Assembly (NCBI RefSeq): GCF_964199755.1
Contig: NC_133906.1
Span: 15,783,378 to 15,847,377 of the forward strand
DNA length: 64,000 nucleotides
From: Larus michahellis
Lineage: Eukaryota; Chordata; Aves; Charadriiformes; Laridae
Reading direction: 5' to 3'
Below, in pieces: positions 46,866 to 59,687 of this stretch. Numbering within the stretch: position 1 is the stretch's first letter; every line of letters begins with the position of its first letter. Made by a program: the position numbers and the translations under genes. Below the pieces are notes generated by a model that was not told the origin of the DNA, did not search any database, and saw only the letters and a program-made list of their open reading frames with translations.

Positions 46866-48644
46866 ACTTGGCCATAGGGAATATTTTTCCCTTTGTAGCT
46901 CGTCGGTTTTCGTTGAATTGTTTCTTCCAAGACTGCGGAGTGTTAATCAGCAGCAGTGTGATGAGCCAGGCACGTAATTCTTAGAGCATCGTTGCTTCTG
47001 TTAATGATGAAGCGCTGCTTTGAGCTGAAATCATGTCTGGGACACTGGGAAAATGGGGTTCAAAGCAGATGTTGGTGCGGTGCTGCCTGGAGATTGCTGC
47101 AGGGAGATGTTGCTTAACCACCCATCGAAACAGCATCTGCACATGTGTGTTGCTGGGTGAAAGCTGTGGGGCTGGAGAGGGACCCGGATGGTGCCGGGGC
47201 GGAAAGGTAAAAGGCTGGAACAGGCAACAAGTGATGGGTCAGGAAAGGATGGGGTGTTTCAAGGACACCAGGCAAGGCTGGGGAGGAGCTGCCCTTTGCC
47301 TGAAAGGAGAAAACTAAGACTAAAGAGCACAAAATGTGAGTTTCCTAACGGAAGGGCAGGGAATTGGCATGGGGCTGTCACAGGTGACCCCTCTTTGCGT
47401 GAGCAGCAAAACCAAGGGAGATCTCGGGGGCTTCCCTCCTCTGCCCGGCAGCAGAGCGTGGCCGGGGCAGCTCGCTGCTGATGTTTGCAGAATGACTCCC
47501 CGTGCCATACGATGAAACCCCGGGACACGGCAGCTCCTTTGGAGCCGGACAGCTGGGATAGGGACATGCAGCCCTCCCAAAAACACCCGCCCCACGGCCA
47601 GCGCGGCGCGGCCCTGCACAATGGCACAGGGGCCGGCTCCCTTCCAAGTTCAGCAGTTAAAGGAAATGATCATATCAAGAAAGGAAACCCCCTTAACATC
47701 AATACGAGAATTAATCTGCACATAATTCAGAGCACTTGTGAGACTTAGCTTGCAGCCATTGTTTCTCGCTCGTGGAAAAGCGGCTCGCTTTGGGCCTCGC
47801 CACTCACGCAAGGAAGCACAAGCTGTTTGCAAAGGCTGTGGGACAATTCTGAGGTTGGAATTTTACCATATAATTATTAAGCGTTTCAGTTCTCAGCACA
47901 AAGTTTATTAGTAACCAGGTGGAGTCGTGTATGTGGGTGTCTACCACTTTTTTGAGGCACCATTTAGGACTACCATTTTTATAATTGAAAATTGCTCCGC
48001 AGCACAATTATTTATATATTTAAAAAATTAAATAAATCGACAGCTGATTCATGGTGCATTCAGAGCATGTTTGAAGTGTGGTGCAATCAGGTGTGGGCTC
48101 TAACTATGACTTCGTGGTTCAAAAAGCCCTCCAGAACCAACCGAAGTCAAGAGCTGAGTCCATCTGCCTCCAGTGCCTATGCAACAGGGAAGTTCTTACT
48201 CTTCATGTGGGTTAATTGCCGAGGGTTTAGTTTCTTTGACATGAAATAAACCATAAAGCCCAAAAATATTTTTAAAAGTGAATGGTTGTGCCCACATTCT
48301 TATTATCAAACTATAAATGAATATTGCATCCAGGGCTCAAGTGAGCTGTTGTCTAACCATGATGGGTGTTTCCACCTGGAGCGCCTTAGGAGAGGCTGGA
48401 GAGCAGCGTCCCCATCCTGCAGGGATAGGATTAATTCTCTGAGGTTTTCCCAGAGGTGGGAAAGTTCCCTGGATCCCCTGCTTCCACCATTGCTCTTGAA
48501 GGAAGACCTGAGATGTTTGGGTCTTTTTTACTCCCCTCCCAGAAAAAAAGGGTTTTTGGAAAGAGGAAGGAGCAGCCTGTGGCCGGTCTCGGTGGGAGGA
48601 GGGAAAAGGATGCTCCCTGGGATGCCAATAAAACATCTGATGCT

Positions 48645-48745
48645 GCAATAGCAATTATATATTTATTATATGGGTATTACACTGAGTTATACCTAATTAT
48701 AATATTTTTTCCTATATATATTATTATATTATTATACTTTATAGG
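48645..48745. repeat. AT-rich low-complexity tract
   Basis: About 100 bp are made almost entirely of A and T (TATAATTATAATA, TATATATTATTATATTATTATA). It ends abruptly at a GC-rich block starting about 48790. It could form cruciform or slipped structures. Confidence 0.75.
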
Positions 48746-49200
48746 GGTAGTTCCTCTGGATGAGTGCGGAGCCAGGTGACTAGATGTCAGATAACGGGGT
48801 ACCCCTGAGCTGCAGCCCAGGAGCTCCCGGCAGCCCGCGGGCAGAGTGCCGGCAGCATCGCCGCCTTCGGGCAGAGCCCAGCATGCAGCCACACTCCGCT
48901 GGCTGCTCGACACGGCTTTTGCAATGACATGAGGGAGGGAGGAGCATTTTAAACTGAATCCTGTAAAAACTGGGGCTGTGGGTCAGAGCTCCAGCCTGGA
49001 TGGAGGCACTGGGTGATGACCGGGAAGCGGGGCTGGAAGGAAACCTCTGTGCTTAACTGGCTCCAGGGAAAGAGTTTTAAGGTGTTATTCAGTTCTGGTG
49101 CTGCCTGATAGCATCATACACGCCGCAATAGAGCAGTGATTCTGGTGCATTTCCAAGGAAGCCATCTGGAAAGGAGGGTTAATCGCAAGCTTCTGCTCAT

Positions 49201-49221
49201 AAATGTTTGTGTGTGTGTTTA
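49201..49221 (+). repeat. short (GT)n tract
   Basis: A short GTGTGTGTGT stretch lies between T-containing flanks. It is simple sequence only. Confidence 0.5.
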
Positions 49222-52200
49222 ACTTGCCCCTGCACCTCTTCTCCAAACAGCATCAGCAATTAAACCCCATCCCAGCCTTTCTGCTCTGAGGTTGCTCATG
49301 CTAATGCAGGCTAAGGTGAAAAAGCAATGCAGTGTTAACGGGAGGCAATGGCTGCTGTGGGCGCTGCTGGGCCACCCGTCCTCACCCCGTTACGTGACCC
49401 GCTGTGTTGTTTGTGAGGCTGGTTGGGGTTTGCTACAGGTACGTGCTGGCACAAACTGCCTCTCAGGCACTCCATATCCTCCCCTTGTTGTTTTTGCTGC
49501 TCTCCTGGGGATCTGGGGAGGCAAACTAACCTCTAATCCAATTGTTGTCAGAGCTTATTTATACTCAGAGTCATGCTAGAGAGAAATAAAAATCTCCCAG
49601 CAGAGCGGACGGGGCTCAGAACCGCTTCCTTGGCAGGTTCCTCCTGCCCACGGGCCCGGCGCCAGCTGAGGATCCTATTAGGAGAGGGAGGAGGAAATCG
49701 TTCAGCCTGAAATAGCCGTTCTGATAAAAGTCCCCTTGGTCCATGCAGCCTCCTATCTACCCACGGAAGGGTTAATTGTGCGTGGTTCCGTGGCTGTGGG
49801 CACAGATGGGTGCTCAGCCTCTCCTCCAGGTGTGGATGGGGAGATCCCGCGGTGAAGTGGTTTTTAATGGGAGACAAGAAATCCAGTTATTCAAACACTT
49901 TTATGCAAATGTGCTGATTTAATTTCACTCCGGTTGGGAAATCCCGAAATCAGAAGGAATTAAATTAAATTCCCACAAAAACGTTAGTGTGAGGAGTGAA
50001 AAGTTCCCTCCCTCCTTGCATTTAAGCTGCAAACTCAAGTATCTGGTCTAAATGAGGTGGAAAAGGAACATGATTCCCGGTGAATGGTTATCGGATCTCG
50101 GGCTGTCTGATGGTGTGGCACAAGGACTGTGCATGTGTGCGTTTGTTTGACAAGGTTTGATTTGGGATGGATGGAGGAAGGTAGAAGCCGTTGACATGCC
50201 GACACCCCGGCGGTGGGGTCACGGTGGCTCCTCTGCAGCTCTGCTGAGAACTGAGGCCAAAAGCAGCTCATCATTCGTGCACCTCCTTCCTCGCATGCAC
50301 CGGCGGCAGCTGCTGCCGGAACGAGGAGGATGTGCCGTTTCCTTCAAAACGAGAACAGGGCTTTGCTCTCCTGGGAGCTCGGCAGCCGTATCCCGACATA
50401 TTCACTGGAGCCTGGGCTCAAAGCAAGGGCTACTGCTCCTGGCTGTCACTGCGCAGGGGTTTGACTTCAGCCAACAGCCGAATTTCATGGTACCCGGGAT
50501 GGGCTCATACTGAGGGGGCACAGCCAAGCGGGGAGCTGCCCTCCCTTCTCTCCCTGGTGCCTGCGGGAGATGGGGTCCTGCCCGCATAAGCCTCCCACCC
50601 CTTCCCCAGTAACTCCAGGCTGCTTCTCCGAAAGAGCTGGACCCAGGTGTTGACCCAGGGAGAAGCAGACAGGCACCACAGCCTGAGAGCTGATCCGGCC
50701 AGCCCATGCCTCTCCGCGGGGCAGGAGCCTGGGCACCGGGGCAGGAGCCAGCCCAGAAGGATGTCTGGAGCCTGGCTGGAGCCTGGTTTCCCCAGCTCTG
50801 AGCAAGAGGTCCCTCTGGTGGGGATCTCTGCTCAAAAGCAAGCCCAAGGCAGCAGCACTTGGACCTCTGGCCGGTCTGACCGGCAGCTCCCTGCACCCCT
50901 GGACCTGCTGCCTGTTGGAAACCAACAGGTCTGTCCATCTGACCCCACAGCAAGCAGGGGAAGCCCCTGCTCTGGGGCTGATTTCTGACACTCCTCTTTG
51001 CTCCCTGCCCCTCCTTTGCTAGCCCTTCCTTGCCTGGCCCCTTGGCCACACGCTGGCCAGTGGCCTTGGCTTTATCGCTCTGCTTTTGCAGAGGCGCGGG
51101 GGGATTTGCCCAGCAAGCAGCCCAGGAGCCCTGCCAGGGCCGGCAGATAAGCACCGAGCGAGGGGATCCAGGCTCTGTTGGCTGTAGGAAGGCGGTGGGG
51201 GCTGGCAGCATCCCCCTCCCTTGCAGCAGAGCAGGATTCCCCCCACTGACCCATAGCTGGGCTACCCACGGACCACGCTGGCAGACGGCACTCCGCAGGG
51301 TCAAGGCAGCAGTGCATACCCTGCCCCTCTCTAGTCGCATTTTCCGTACTGCAAAAATAACCCAGGAGAAGAACCAGGACACCTGGATGATTTTCCAGGA
51401 AGAAAACCACCAGGGAAAAGAGGCTGCTTTATACTTCGAAGTTTGCTGTGCTATCAGCGATTGCTTCTAGCTCATTACAGAGGTCAGCGGGGAATTTTTC
51501 CCCTGCTCTTGCTGGGGGGGAGGGAGGGAGAAATCACCTCTCCCCGGCTTCAGCCGTGTTGTTGGTCAAGCCTTGAGCGTGGTGGCTCGCCTCACTTTGT
51601 TTATGATTCCTGCCATGTCCCCACCCTGCGTCCAAGGGCTCGGCAGCCTTGGGGAGGGGAGGCAGCGGGGTGGGAATGCTGCGGGACAATGCAGGCGCAG
51701 GGTATCCAAGTGCTCGCGCTGGGCCAAGGTCAGCTATTGTTCCAGGGATTATAAATAGCCATGCTGGTAATAACGCAAAACTGAGCCTTGAAAGAAAAGC
51801 TTCATTTCTTCTTTAGCTCTGAGGTGAGGAAAGTGGAACAAGTTACGCGGCAGCGGCAGGGCGAGAAAGGAGCATCTCCCCGCCCACAGATCAGATCTAT
51901 AAAACGCGGTTATAAAGTTATGCCTGAATCTCCTGCTTGTACCAATAATGAAGATTTTTTTTATTATTATTATATTTTTTTCCCCGTCAAAGCACAACAG
52001 GTAAATCTGCTCTGAGGAGAGATGTAAAATAGCAAGCGTGTTTCCCCCTTTTCATAAATAAATGGGACATTTGTACCTGAGTGTGTGTGGCAAAGCCAAA
52101 ATGGGCTTTGAATTATAGAAGTGGGAGACAAAAAGCTACTTATATTTTAATGTTTCTGCAAAATCACGTTTAGAATAGTAAAACTGAAGTTTCTGCTTGA

Positions 52201-54239
52201 CAAATCTGCAGATGCAAAAACTGGGTAGTGATTTATTATTTTGATTTTTTTTCGATAGTATGGTTGAAACCTAGCAAAACCCAGATCCTCATTGTGTTCT
52301 TCCTTTGGGTGAAAGTATTGGTTTTGTTATTTCAGAGAGGGACAGGCTGCGTCAGGGCCCGGGAGCGCTCTGCAGGGTGACTGTCTCCTGCAGTGCAAGT
52401 CCGAGGACAGCCTGGGTCGGTAAAAGTGAAAACAGCTCTTGTTGAGTGGCTCCTGGTGCCGACTTGCAGCCGATTTGGCATGGTCTGCGGTGGTGGCAAC
52501 CACATTCCGACTGACCTCGGCTAAAAGGGTTAATCCCTCACTAAATCTTTATGTGACACTGTCCTAATCCCGACTTTCCCCATTGCTGCCCAACACGAAG
52601 GGGTGGCTTTGGGACACTGGAGGAGTGGGATATCCCTTTTTATTCGCCGTGTTCTCCTTTCAAAGGGGAAGCAGGGAGGAAGCCAACACCAAGGGACTTT
52701 CCACCCGTGTTATGTCTGCTCTGCAGCCAGAGGACTGCAGCCTCTTAGCAGTACTACAGGCAGAAAGCACAGTCCCAAACAGGTAGGATGCTGCTGTTGT
52801 GAATCTAGTCCTCCCCCTCCAACCCTCATTTCTCCACCTGGGAATTTCACTTGAAAATAATTATCACCCTAAAACCCGTCCACGCTTTGTAAATCACGGG
52901 TGCTTTGCAGCAAAAAGACACCACAGATCTATCTTCATTTAGGTAAAGGGGGTAGCGCATGCGCAGATCCTAAACTGGCTGAGAAAAGGCAGTGTCAAAG
53001 AAATAATAAAATTAATGTCTGTTGTTGTGGCAGCATGAAGTAGTTTCAGACCCTCTCAGAGCCTTTATCCACAGTTGTTTTTCTTCTATTAAAGCATTTA
53101 TTATTTCTAGAAATTGACTGAAAACCTGGACTTGCATCTCAGGCCCTTTCTGTGAACCAGAAGCTGTCACAGGTATTTAATTGCTTGCGCTTGTTTAACT
53201 GGGGGGCGGAGGGATGAGATGGGGTGGCCTGTGCGATGCCGCCGCTGTGATGGTGTTGTGCGACCAAACGGAAGGCTGGGCGCTTCCCCTTCAAAACTCC
53301 GATTGCAAGAAAAGTGCTCTGAAAGCTTGGATTGTATTAATTACAGCATCACTGTGCATTATAGCTTCGGTGCATGTGTTAGTTTATATCTTGTCTTCGT
53401 CCGTCTTGCCAGCCCAGAAGAGATATAATTACAGCCCATCTTTCCTTTTTAAGTTTCCTGCCGGGATATTTTCTGCTTGAAATCAATGCTTGCCAGTGCG
53501 CCTGTGAAATTTCCTGAGGAAGTAGTTTAAATGGTGCTGTAAAAACCGGGACTGATTTAGTAAGCGGGAGCAATCCAACATTGTTTTCCAGAAACCCATG
53601 GCACTGAGGGAAATGGAGGGCAGAGGGGCCGGGGAGCTCGTGCCCATCAGCTGCTGGTTCCACTGCTCTGCAAATACCTGCGTGGGAATGAGGATAAGTG
53701 GGGGAAAAAAGGGACCCGGATAGTGAGGAATGGAGATCCAGGACATCAGGAAGGATTGTCCTCTTCAGTGTCAAACAGGAAGGTCTAATGAAACAAGGGA
53801 AGTAGCACTATTGCTTCAAACTGCTCTACTTACAGGAGGTGTCCTTGTCTCTCGTTAGCACAATCTAGAGTCACATTATGGGAAATAGCAGAACAATCCC
53901 CTTTTTATCTCTCCCAGCTACCTCTCTCATCTTATATTAGGATTTACCCAGCCCAATAGCGAGGCTCTGTTTGCAGTCCTGACCTTCGCTGCCACGCGCC
54001 TGGCACCAGCAGCAAGTGGGAGGGTGAGCCCTGGCCAGCTGGGAGAGCCCCTCAGTGCCACTTGCCATAGGGAACGCAAAACCAAGTGACGCCAATCTGT
54101 TTCTTACTCTCCTATCGCCCTTCTCTTGCTGTTATGTGTCCAGAAGCATTTCTGCAGAAGATGTCCCTCTGGCAAAGCCTAGGGTGATACTGGTTTTTGC
54201 AGGCTCACCAACAGCATTTCTGGTGGGAGGACAGTGAGC

Positions 54240-54418
54240 CCCTGGCCCAGGTTGCCCAGAGAAGCTGTGGCTGCCCCATCCCTGGAGGGGTTCAAGGCCA
54301 GGCTGGATGGGGCTTGGAGCAACCTGGTGTGGTGGGAGGTGTCCCTGCCCAGGGCAGGGGGTGGCACTGGATGGTCTTTAAGGTCCCTTCCAACCCAAAC
54401 CATTCTATCATCCTGTGA
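54240..54418 (+). mobile_element. CR1 LINE 3' fragment
   Basis: This is a sense-orientation CR1 3' end: CCTGGCCCAGGTTGCCCAGA, GAAGCTGTGGCTGCCCCATC, CCTGGAGGGGTTCAAGGCCA, GGCTGGATGGGGCTTGGAGC, then the TTTAAGGTCCCTTCCAACCC tail and CATTCTATCATCCTGTGA. About 180 bp remain. It is the least diverged CR1 copy in the window by eye. Confidence 0.95.
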
Positions 54419-57400
54419 CAGACTGCATGTGGGAGCGCTGCCAGGCTTGGGGAGGAGGCAACAGAGATTGTCCCACTTGAAATGTCTTGTCCAGGTCCTG
54501 GGATGCTGCCCTGGGGATGTCGGACTGGAGTCAGTGGTCTGGAAGGCCCCTTCCAGATGCAGCTGCGATGGGCAGTTTCATGCAGTCCCTCTCCTAAGTG
54601 CTCTAGCTGCTGTGATAAGAGCGTCGCGGTGGTTTTGCAGTCTGCTGGAGGCATTCCACAGCCTCCTAAAATCAGAGCAATTTTCTATGTTCCAGTGAAA
54701 ATATATCGATAGGCCGCTTGTAGCTATTCAATTTTTACTGTGAGAGACGGAGGCAATTTCTCTGCTCCATTTCTGTCCAAGATCATGTCTTTACAGAGAA
54801 GAATATGGCAGGGATGTGCAGTCCACAGTGTTAGAAATGTTCCACTACAGAGAAGCAGTGTTGGCATAGAGATGCCAGGAGCTAAACGTAGGGGGACTTA
54901 TTTAGGTGAATCCCCACTGTTGTTGAAGGCGTTACTGGTGCTGGGTGTGAGCATTTGCACCCTGCTGCGACGCTACCGAAGGAGCTGGTGCTCGAGGCGG
55001 AAGCTGGGAGTGAAGGGCCAGCTTCTTGGCCGGACCTGGGCTCTCACTTCTACGGTTATGGATATGTTTTACATCAATTCGCCATCAGATGGAGCAGTTT
55101 TGGAAGCAAAGACCAGATTTGTTCCTTTTCCACCCTGCCTGAGCTCAGGACCCAGGCAGCGTGCGATAGCATTCTGCTCGCAGCATCAGTGGAGCTTCAG
55201 TTATTTGTCTGTGTGCCTTTATCTGCAGGGTAAAACAACACCTTCACAAATAACCGCCAATAGTTTGGTAGCCCTGGCACTCTCTTAGGAAGTGGAAGTT
55301 GTGGCTTTCAGTTTCTTCATGCAAAAAAACCCCCGGAATTCAGCCTGGACCTCTGTCTGCTGTGTGAGTGTGGGGAAACCGGGGAGGTGCTGTGCTGGGA
55401 CCACGGGAATTGCAACAATTTGGGGCACGTCCAGAAGTTTAAGTGTTTGGTGATGTTTCAAGTGAGGTGTTAAAGCCCTTCCCCTGGTGAACAAGCAGAA
55501 AGAGTTTTCAGGGTCGTAGCCTGGGTTTGAAGAGCACAAAATGGGAGTGGAGCACAGGGCAGATGGGCTCAGGGATGCCGCTGGCATGTTGGGAGAGTCA
55601 GCCAAGTGTCCTGCCCATGCTTCAAACGCAGATCTGTCCTGTCTCACCAGTGACATTGCCCCCGTTTTGGTTTCTGTGGACATTTGTTCAATCAAACCAG
55701 TCTGCGCTGCTCTGCTACAGGAGGCCACAAGAGCAATAATCAGCTGTTTAGGGCAGATATTTGAGCTGTGCTCCAGGAACTCACTTACTTATTAGTATTC
55801 ACTTTGACGCTGCAAGAGTAGTCCATAAATAAGTACCTCTGTATTTAGGCATTGGTGCATAAAGCGGGGGGGGGGGGGGTTGCTGGAATGGGGCACCTGA
55901 GCTGTGCTGCAGCACACAGCAAGCGGGGGATAAATGCTGGTCAAAGCAGCAGAAAAGAATAAAAATGCTGGATCGTTAAAGAGAGACTGAAAACCCCTCT
56001 TTGCCTCTGGAGGGCTCTGGGGAGAGGGGAAAGAGTATTTTTCTTTCCGACTGTTTTTCTTCAGTTCTAGAAAGGCACAGGCTGAATGACTGCACGCTGT
56101 CTCCATTAGCATCTCGTGTGCTCCAGAGAAATACACCTGCTGATTCCTCTGAATAATCGGAGTTAAATGAGGTACGTTAAACACGCATTTCCTTGTCGTG
56201 AATTTCCAGGAGCTCAATAACGCTGTTTTGGCAGGTTAATTTGGCAGTCCTTGCAGTGATGTCTTTAAAGGTTCATTAAAACCTTCAATGAACTCTTGTT
56301 TTTTCTAAGCAGAAGACTAAAACAAAGACTTTTGCGAATAATAACCCCAGTAAAAAGACATGATAAAAACCTCTCATCGTGTTATATCATGTGGTACCTC
56401 ATCTTTACGATGATGGTAGGATCATTCTTACGATGTCTCAGTGTGGGACGCCATCTAATTGCCTGGAGTTCCCCTGTGAATAAGCTGCCTTCAGCAGCTC
56501 TCCTGCCCAAGGTGTGCCCTTGTCCTCCTCAGGGGTTTCATATTTGATACCACTTCTTGGCGATAGGTGGCTGGAGGCCTTAGGGGTGAAATCCTGCCCA
56601 GCCCTGGGCACCCATCAGGGGCGAGGAGCTCTTCAAAGGGAGTAGGAGTCACCTCCCTGTTCCTCGCGTGGGGATGCGAAGGCGGCTACAGCTGGGATGC
56701 AGACAGGGAAATGTAAACCAGCCCAGGCAACCCAAGGAGATGACAACCTCCCTCGCATCGCCCAGCCCTGCCCCCCTTCTCCCCTAAATCCGCTCCGTTG
56801 GTTTTGGCTGGTAAATGAAAAGCCAAGCTGGGGCTTCGATCCAAAGCTTGGTCCCAGGCCGTGTGGGAGAGTTTGTACACGAACCTACAAAAGACAGACT
56901 GTTTTGTTTGGGAGGTTTTTTGGTGGTTGGTTGGTTGCCCCCCTCTTCCCCCCGCCCTCACTCCCCCCCCAACCAATTCACTTTAGGTTTCAACAAACAA
57001 TATTAAGCCAACGATGTCTGCGCCAACAAATTGTGATTCTAATCCTGCTTCCTGATACTTGCAATCCCGGTTGTTTGGCTGGGTGAGCAGTTTGTGTCAG
57101 CTGGCTTCTTCCCTGCCTACCAAATAATCTTTCTTTTCCACTCCTGGGAATTTCTCCATTTCTCTGCCTTGGCCAAACTGGGAACGGCTCTCCTGGCCCA
57201 GCAGCCCACACCAGCAGGGCTGCCGGCTCGTCCGCTGAATTAGCCATCATCGAACAGGGATATCGATCTCTGTTCCATGTAGAAACACCGCCACGATCTG
57301 CTGCGGGATAGGGGCTAACGAAGTACTGACACAGATGCTGGCATAAAAGTCTGGGTTTAGGATGATGGGAAAAGAGGAGAACGTCACTGCACATGACAAC

Positions 57401-58232
57401 CGGTTAATTTTTGAGCAGCCCGTAGCTATTTTAGTTACCGTCTCTTTTAAGGAGATCAACACTGAGGGCGAATTCCTTCCTGGATAAATCATGCTCATTC
57501 CACATGCACAAGAAAGTGGGGAATTTTGTTTTTCAAGTGGCTGCTTTGCATGTTTCTTTGGCTGGCAGCTTCCACGCCAGTGCCAGAGCTGCGTTAATTG
57601 TGCGAGCGATGTTTGTCGCTCCCGATGAGGTGGGGGGGAAGTTTTAGCCTCATGTGATGCCTAAAGGATAACTCTCCCTGAGACAACACTCTGAAAAGGC
57701 AGAGGATTTTTGGTGGTTTAGAGAATTTTTGTAGATTTTTGGTCTCCCTTTAGAGAAGGTGTCAGCCCCATGCTTTTAATAATCTTTTGAGTTCGGGGGC
57801 AAGTTGTTTGTTGTTTTTTTTGGTTGGTGGTTGTTTTGTTTTGTTTTAGAAAGGAAGGGGAAGAATAGCCTCAGGGCACAAGCTGCTTTTCCTTCACCCT
57901 GACATTTACATCCTGAACGAGGGGCAGCTGCATCCCACTCCGTTCTGCAGATCCGCTGCAGCCCCTGCACGGGGCAGGGCGGGCGGCCAACAGCACCACC
58001 AGCGCTGCAGCCACCCCCCCTGCGCAGGACCCAGCTGCTTCCCATGTCACTTTTGGCCTGAGCTTTGCTGTTCACCTGACCCTGTTCGCATGGCACTGCG
58101 GTTCCTCTGCAAGATCCCACAGGAGATCCATAGAGGTTGGAGGTGATGCTGTGGTGAGGACCATGGATGCAGCATGCCTATGTCTCCTTGCTGGGACTCT
58201 GAGCATCACCTTCTCATGCCTAGTGATGACAG
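54419..58232. other. intergenic region, part 3
   Basis: No recognisable exon is present. It holds a G14 run (55866-55879) and T/G-rich low-complexity DNA near 57800-57850. A GC-rich patch (57890-58060) has no gene-like frame. Confidence 0.6.
55866..55879 (+). repeat. poly-G run (14 G)
   Basis: Fourteen consecutive G follow AAAGC. By itself it is a candidate intramolecular or intermolecular G-quadruplex, and it is prone to length error in sequencing. Confidence 0.85.
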
Positions 58233-58330
58233 ATCATAGAATGGTTTGGGTTGGAAGGGACCTTAAAGATCATCTGGTTCCAACCCCCTGCCCAGGGCAG
58301 GGACACCGCCCACTAGACCGGGTTGCTCAG
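58233..58330 (-). mobile_element. CR1 LINE 3' fragment
   Basis: It reads on the + strand as TCATAGAATGGTTTGGGTTG, GAAGGGACCTTAAAGATCAT, CTGGTTCCAACCCCCTGCCC and then GACCGGGTTGCTCAG. This is the reverse complement of a CR1 3' end. About 100 bp remain. Confidence 0.95.
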
Positions 58331-59538
58331 CCTACATGAACACCGACAATATTTGTCCAATTTATTTAATGAGATTTATCTGCCACTTTTTTCATGGTTG
58401 AGCCACAAGTGGAGTCTTAGTTCTAAATCAGCTGCGACCACAGTGTAAATTTTCCATGTCTGTTACTGTGAATTGGGAATAACCAAAGGAATTAAGATGT
58501 ATTCATCCTTAAAACAACGTTGGTAACTTCCATGCAATCTGCAGAGGTTTGTATTGCACGGCAAGGCCAATATTGCCCTTGGATGGTTTTAAAACTCTGC
58601 GTGTTGTACTTGGTTTGTAAAATTATGACAAGCACTGTGAAAGGGATTGTAAATCATCTAGTCTGTTCCACTGGCCCAAAGCTAATTCGACTCTCTAGCC
58701 AAAATAATGGATTTGGCACCTATTAAAAGCTAGAGATGGTTTTCTTACATTTGCAAAAACAGCTCTAGATTTGAGGGTTAAACCGAATGCATCTTTGAAG
58801 GAGTGAAAAACACATGGTTTGGGGGGGATTTTCCCCCTCCCACCATGTCTCAGGGTTCCTCATGCTTTGTGTGAGTTTTTGATTTCCCGTGAATGAGCAC
58901 CAGCTGAAATCTTCTGGTCCTTGCTGTGGATAATAGCGTCTCTTTTAGAGGAAATGCTGCAGAACTGTTCCTATGTTTTCCAGTAGCTCTTGACCTTAAG
59001 CCAGGCCGCGTTTCTGTAGCTGGGTCCTGGCTCCAAAAGAAGCTGAACACAAGGACTAACTCAACCAGACCCAGCGAATGTTTGGGTCCTGGTCTGAATT
59101 CTGCCTCTTCAGTCTCTCTGTCATTCAGTTCACCAATGTTAGCTGGAAATAAGCTTGCAATGAGCTCTCCTCTGCTCACATGAAAGTGCTCCGATTTCCC
59201 GATATGTGTTGTGCATGTTAAACTTCTCGAGCCGATTCTGCTTTGGGCAGCATCTGCTTTTCCCGGTTTCAGCCCCGCTGCAGCCCTGGTATTGTTTTAC
59301 ACGGATCTGAAGGCCATGTGTGTTTGTCCCTTCCATGGATAATGTAGTTTCTGTTAAGAACCATCACGTGCTTTTTGTTTTGATCCTTTTCCCATGTGCT
59401 TGGGATGTGCTTGGGGTCATCTTTGCTGCAAGCTGCAGATCACGTACATGGCAGTGAATATTTATTTTCTGGATTTACAAGAAAGGTGTTGACTGCAGTT
59501 GCAATGAGTTGTTATTACTCCACGTCAGTGGAGTTGAC
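58331..59538. other. intergenic region, part 4
   Basis: No element is recognised between the CR1 fragment and the AATAAA cluster at 59539. Confidence 0.6.
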
Positions 59539-59560
59539 AATAAACTGTTTTCTTTGCAAA

Positions 59561-59687
59561 CTTTTATTGCTGTGGATTTACATTGTCCACAGCAATAGGA
59601 TGTTCAGAAATAAATATACTTTTATTGCTGTGGATTTGCATTGTCCACAGCAATATGATGTTCAGAAATAAATATAGGGCTTTTATT
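59561..59687 (+). repeat. 58-bp tandem duplication carrying a hairpin and AATAAA
   Basis: Copy 1 is 59561-59618 and copy 2 is 59619-59676, differing at only two positions that I can see. The first 8 bases of a third copy follow at 59680. Each unit contains a perfect 11-bp inverted repeat (ATTGCTGTGGA ... TCCACAGCAAT) around a 9-nt loop and an AATAAA (59609-59614 and 59667-59672). Another AATAAA lies just upstream at 59539-59544. The near identity of the copies indicates a recent duplication. Confidence 0.9.

Larger units (their letters stand above)
45415..54239. other. intergenic region, part 2
   Basis: It contains an old palindromic repeat-like motif at 46805-46865, a GC-rich patch (47440-47640), an AT-rich tract beside a GC-rich block (48645-48910) and a 1.2 kb GC-rich segment (50150-51350) with long frames on both strands. 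No recognisable exon is present. Confidence 0.6.

Noticed and set aside
54740-55288. 182-codon + strand frame downstream of the CR1 fragment
   Set aside because: It is not part of CR1 ORF2, has no domain, and its composition matches the surrounding non-coding DNA.
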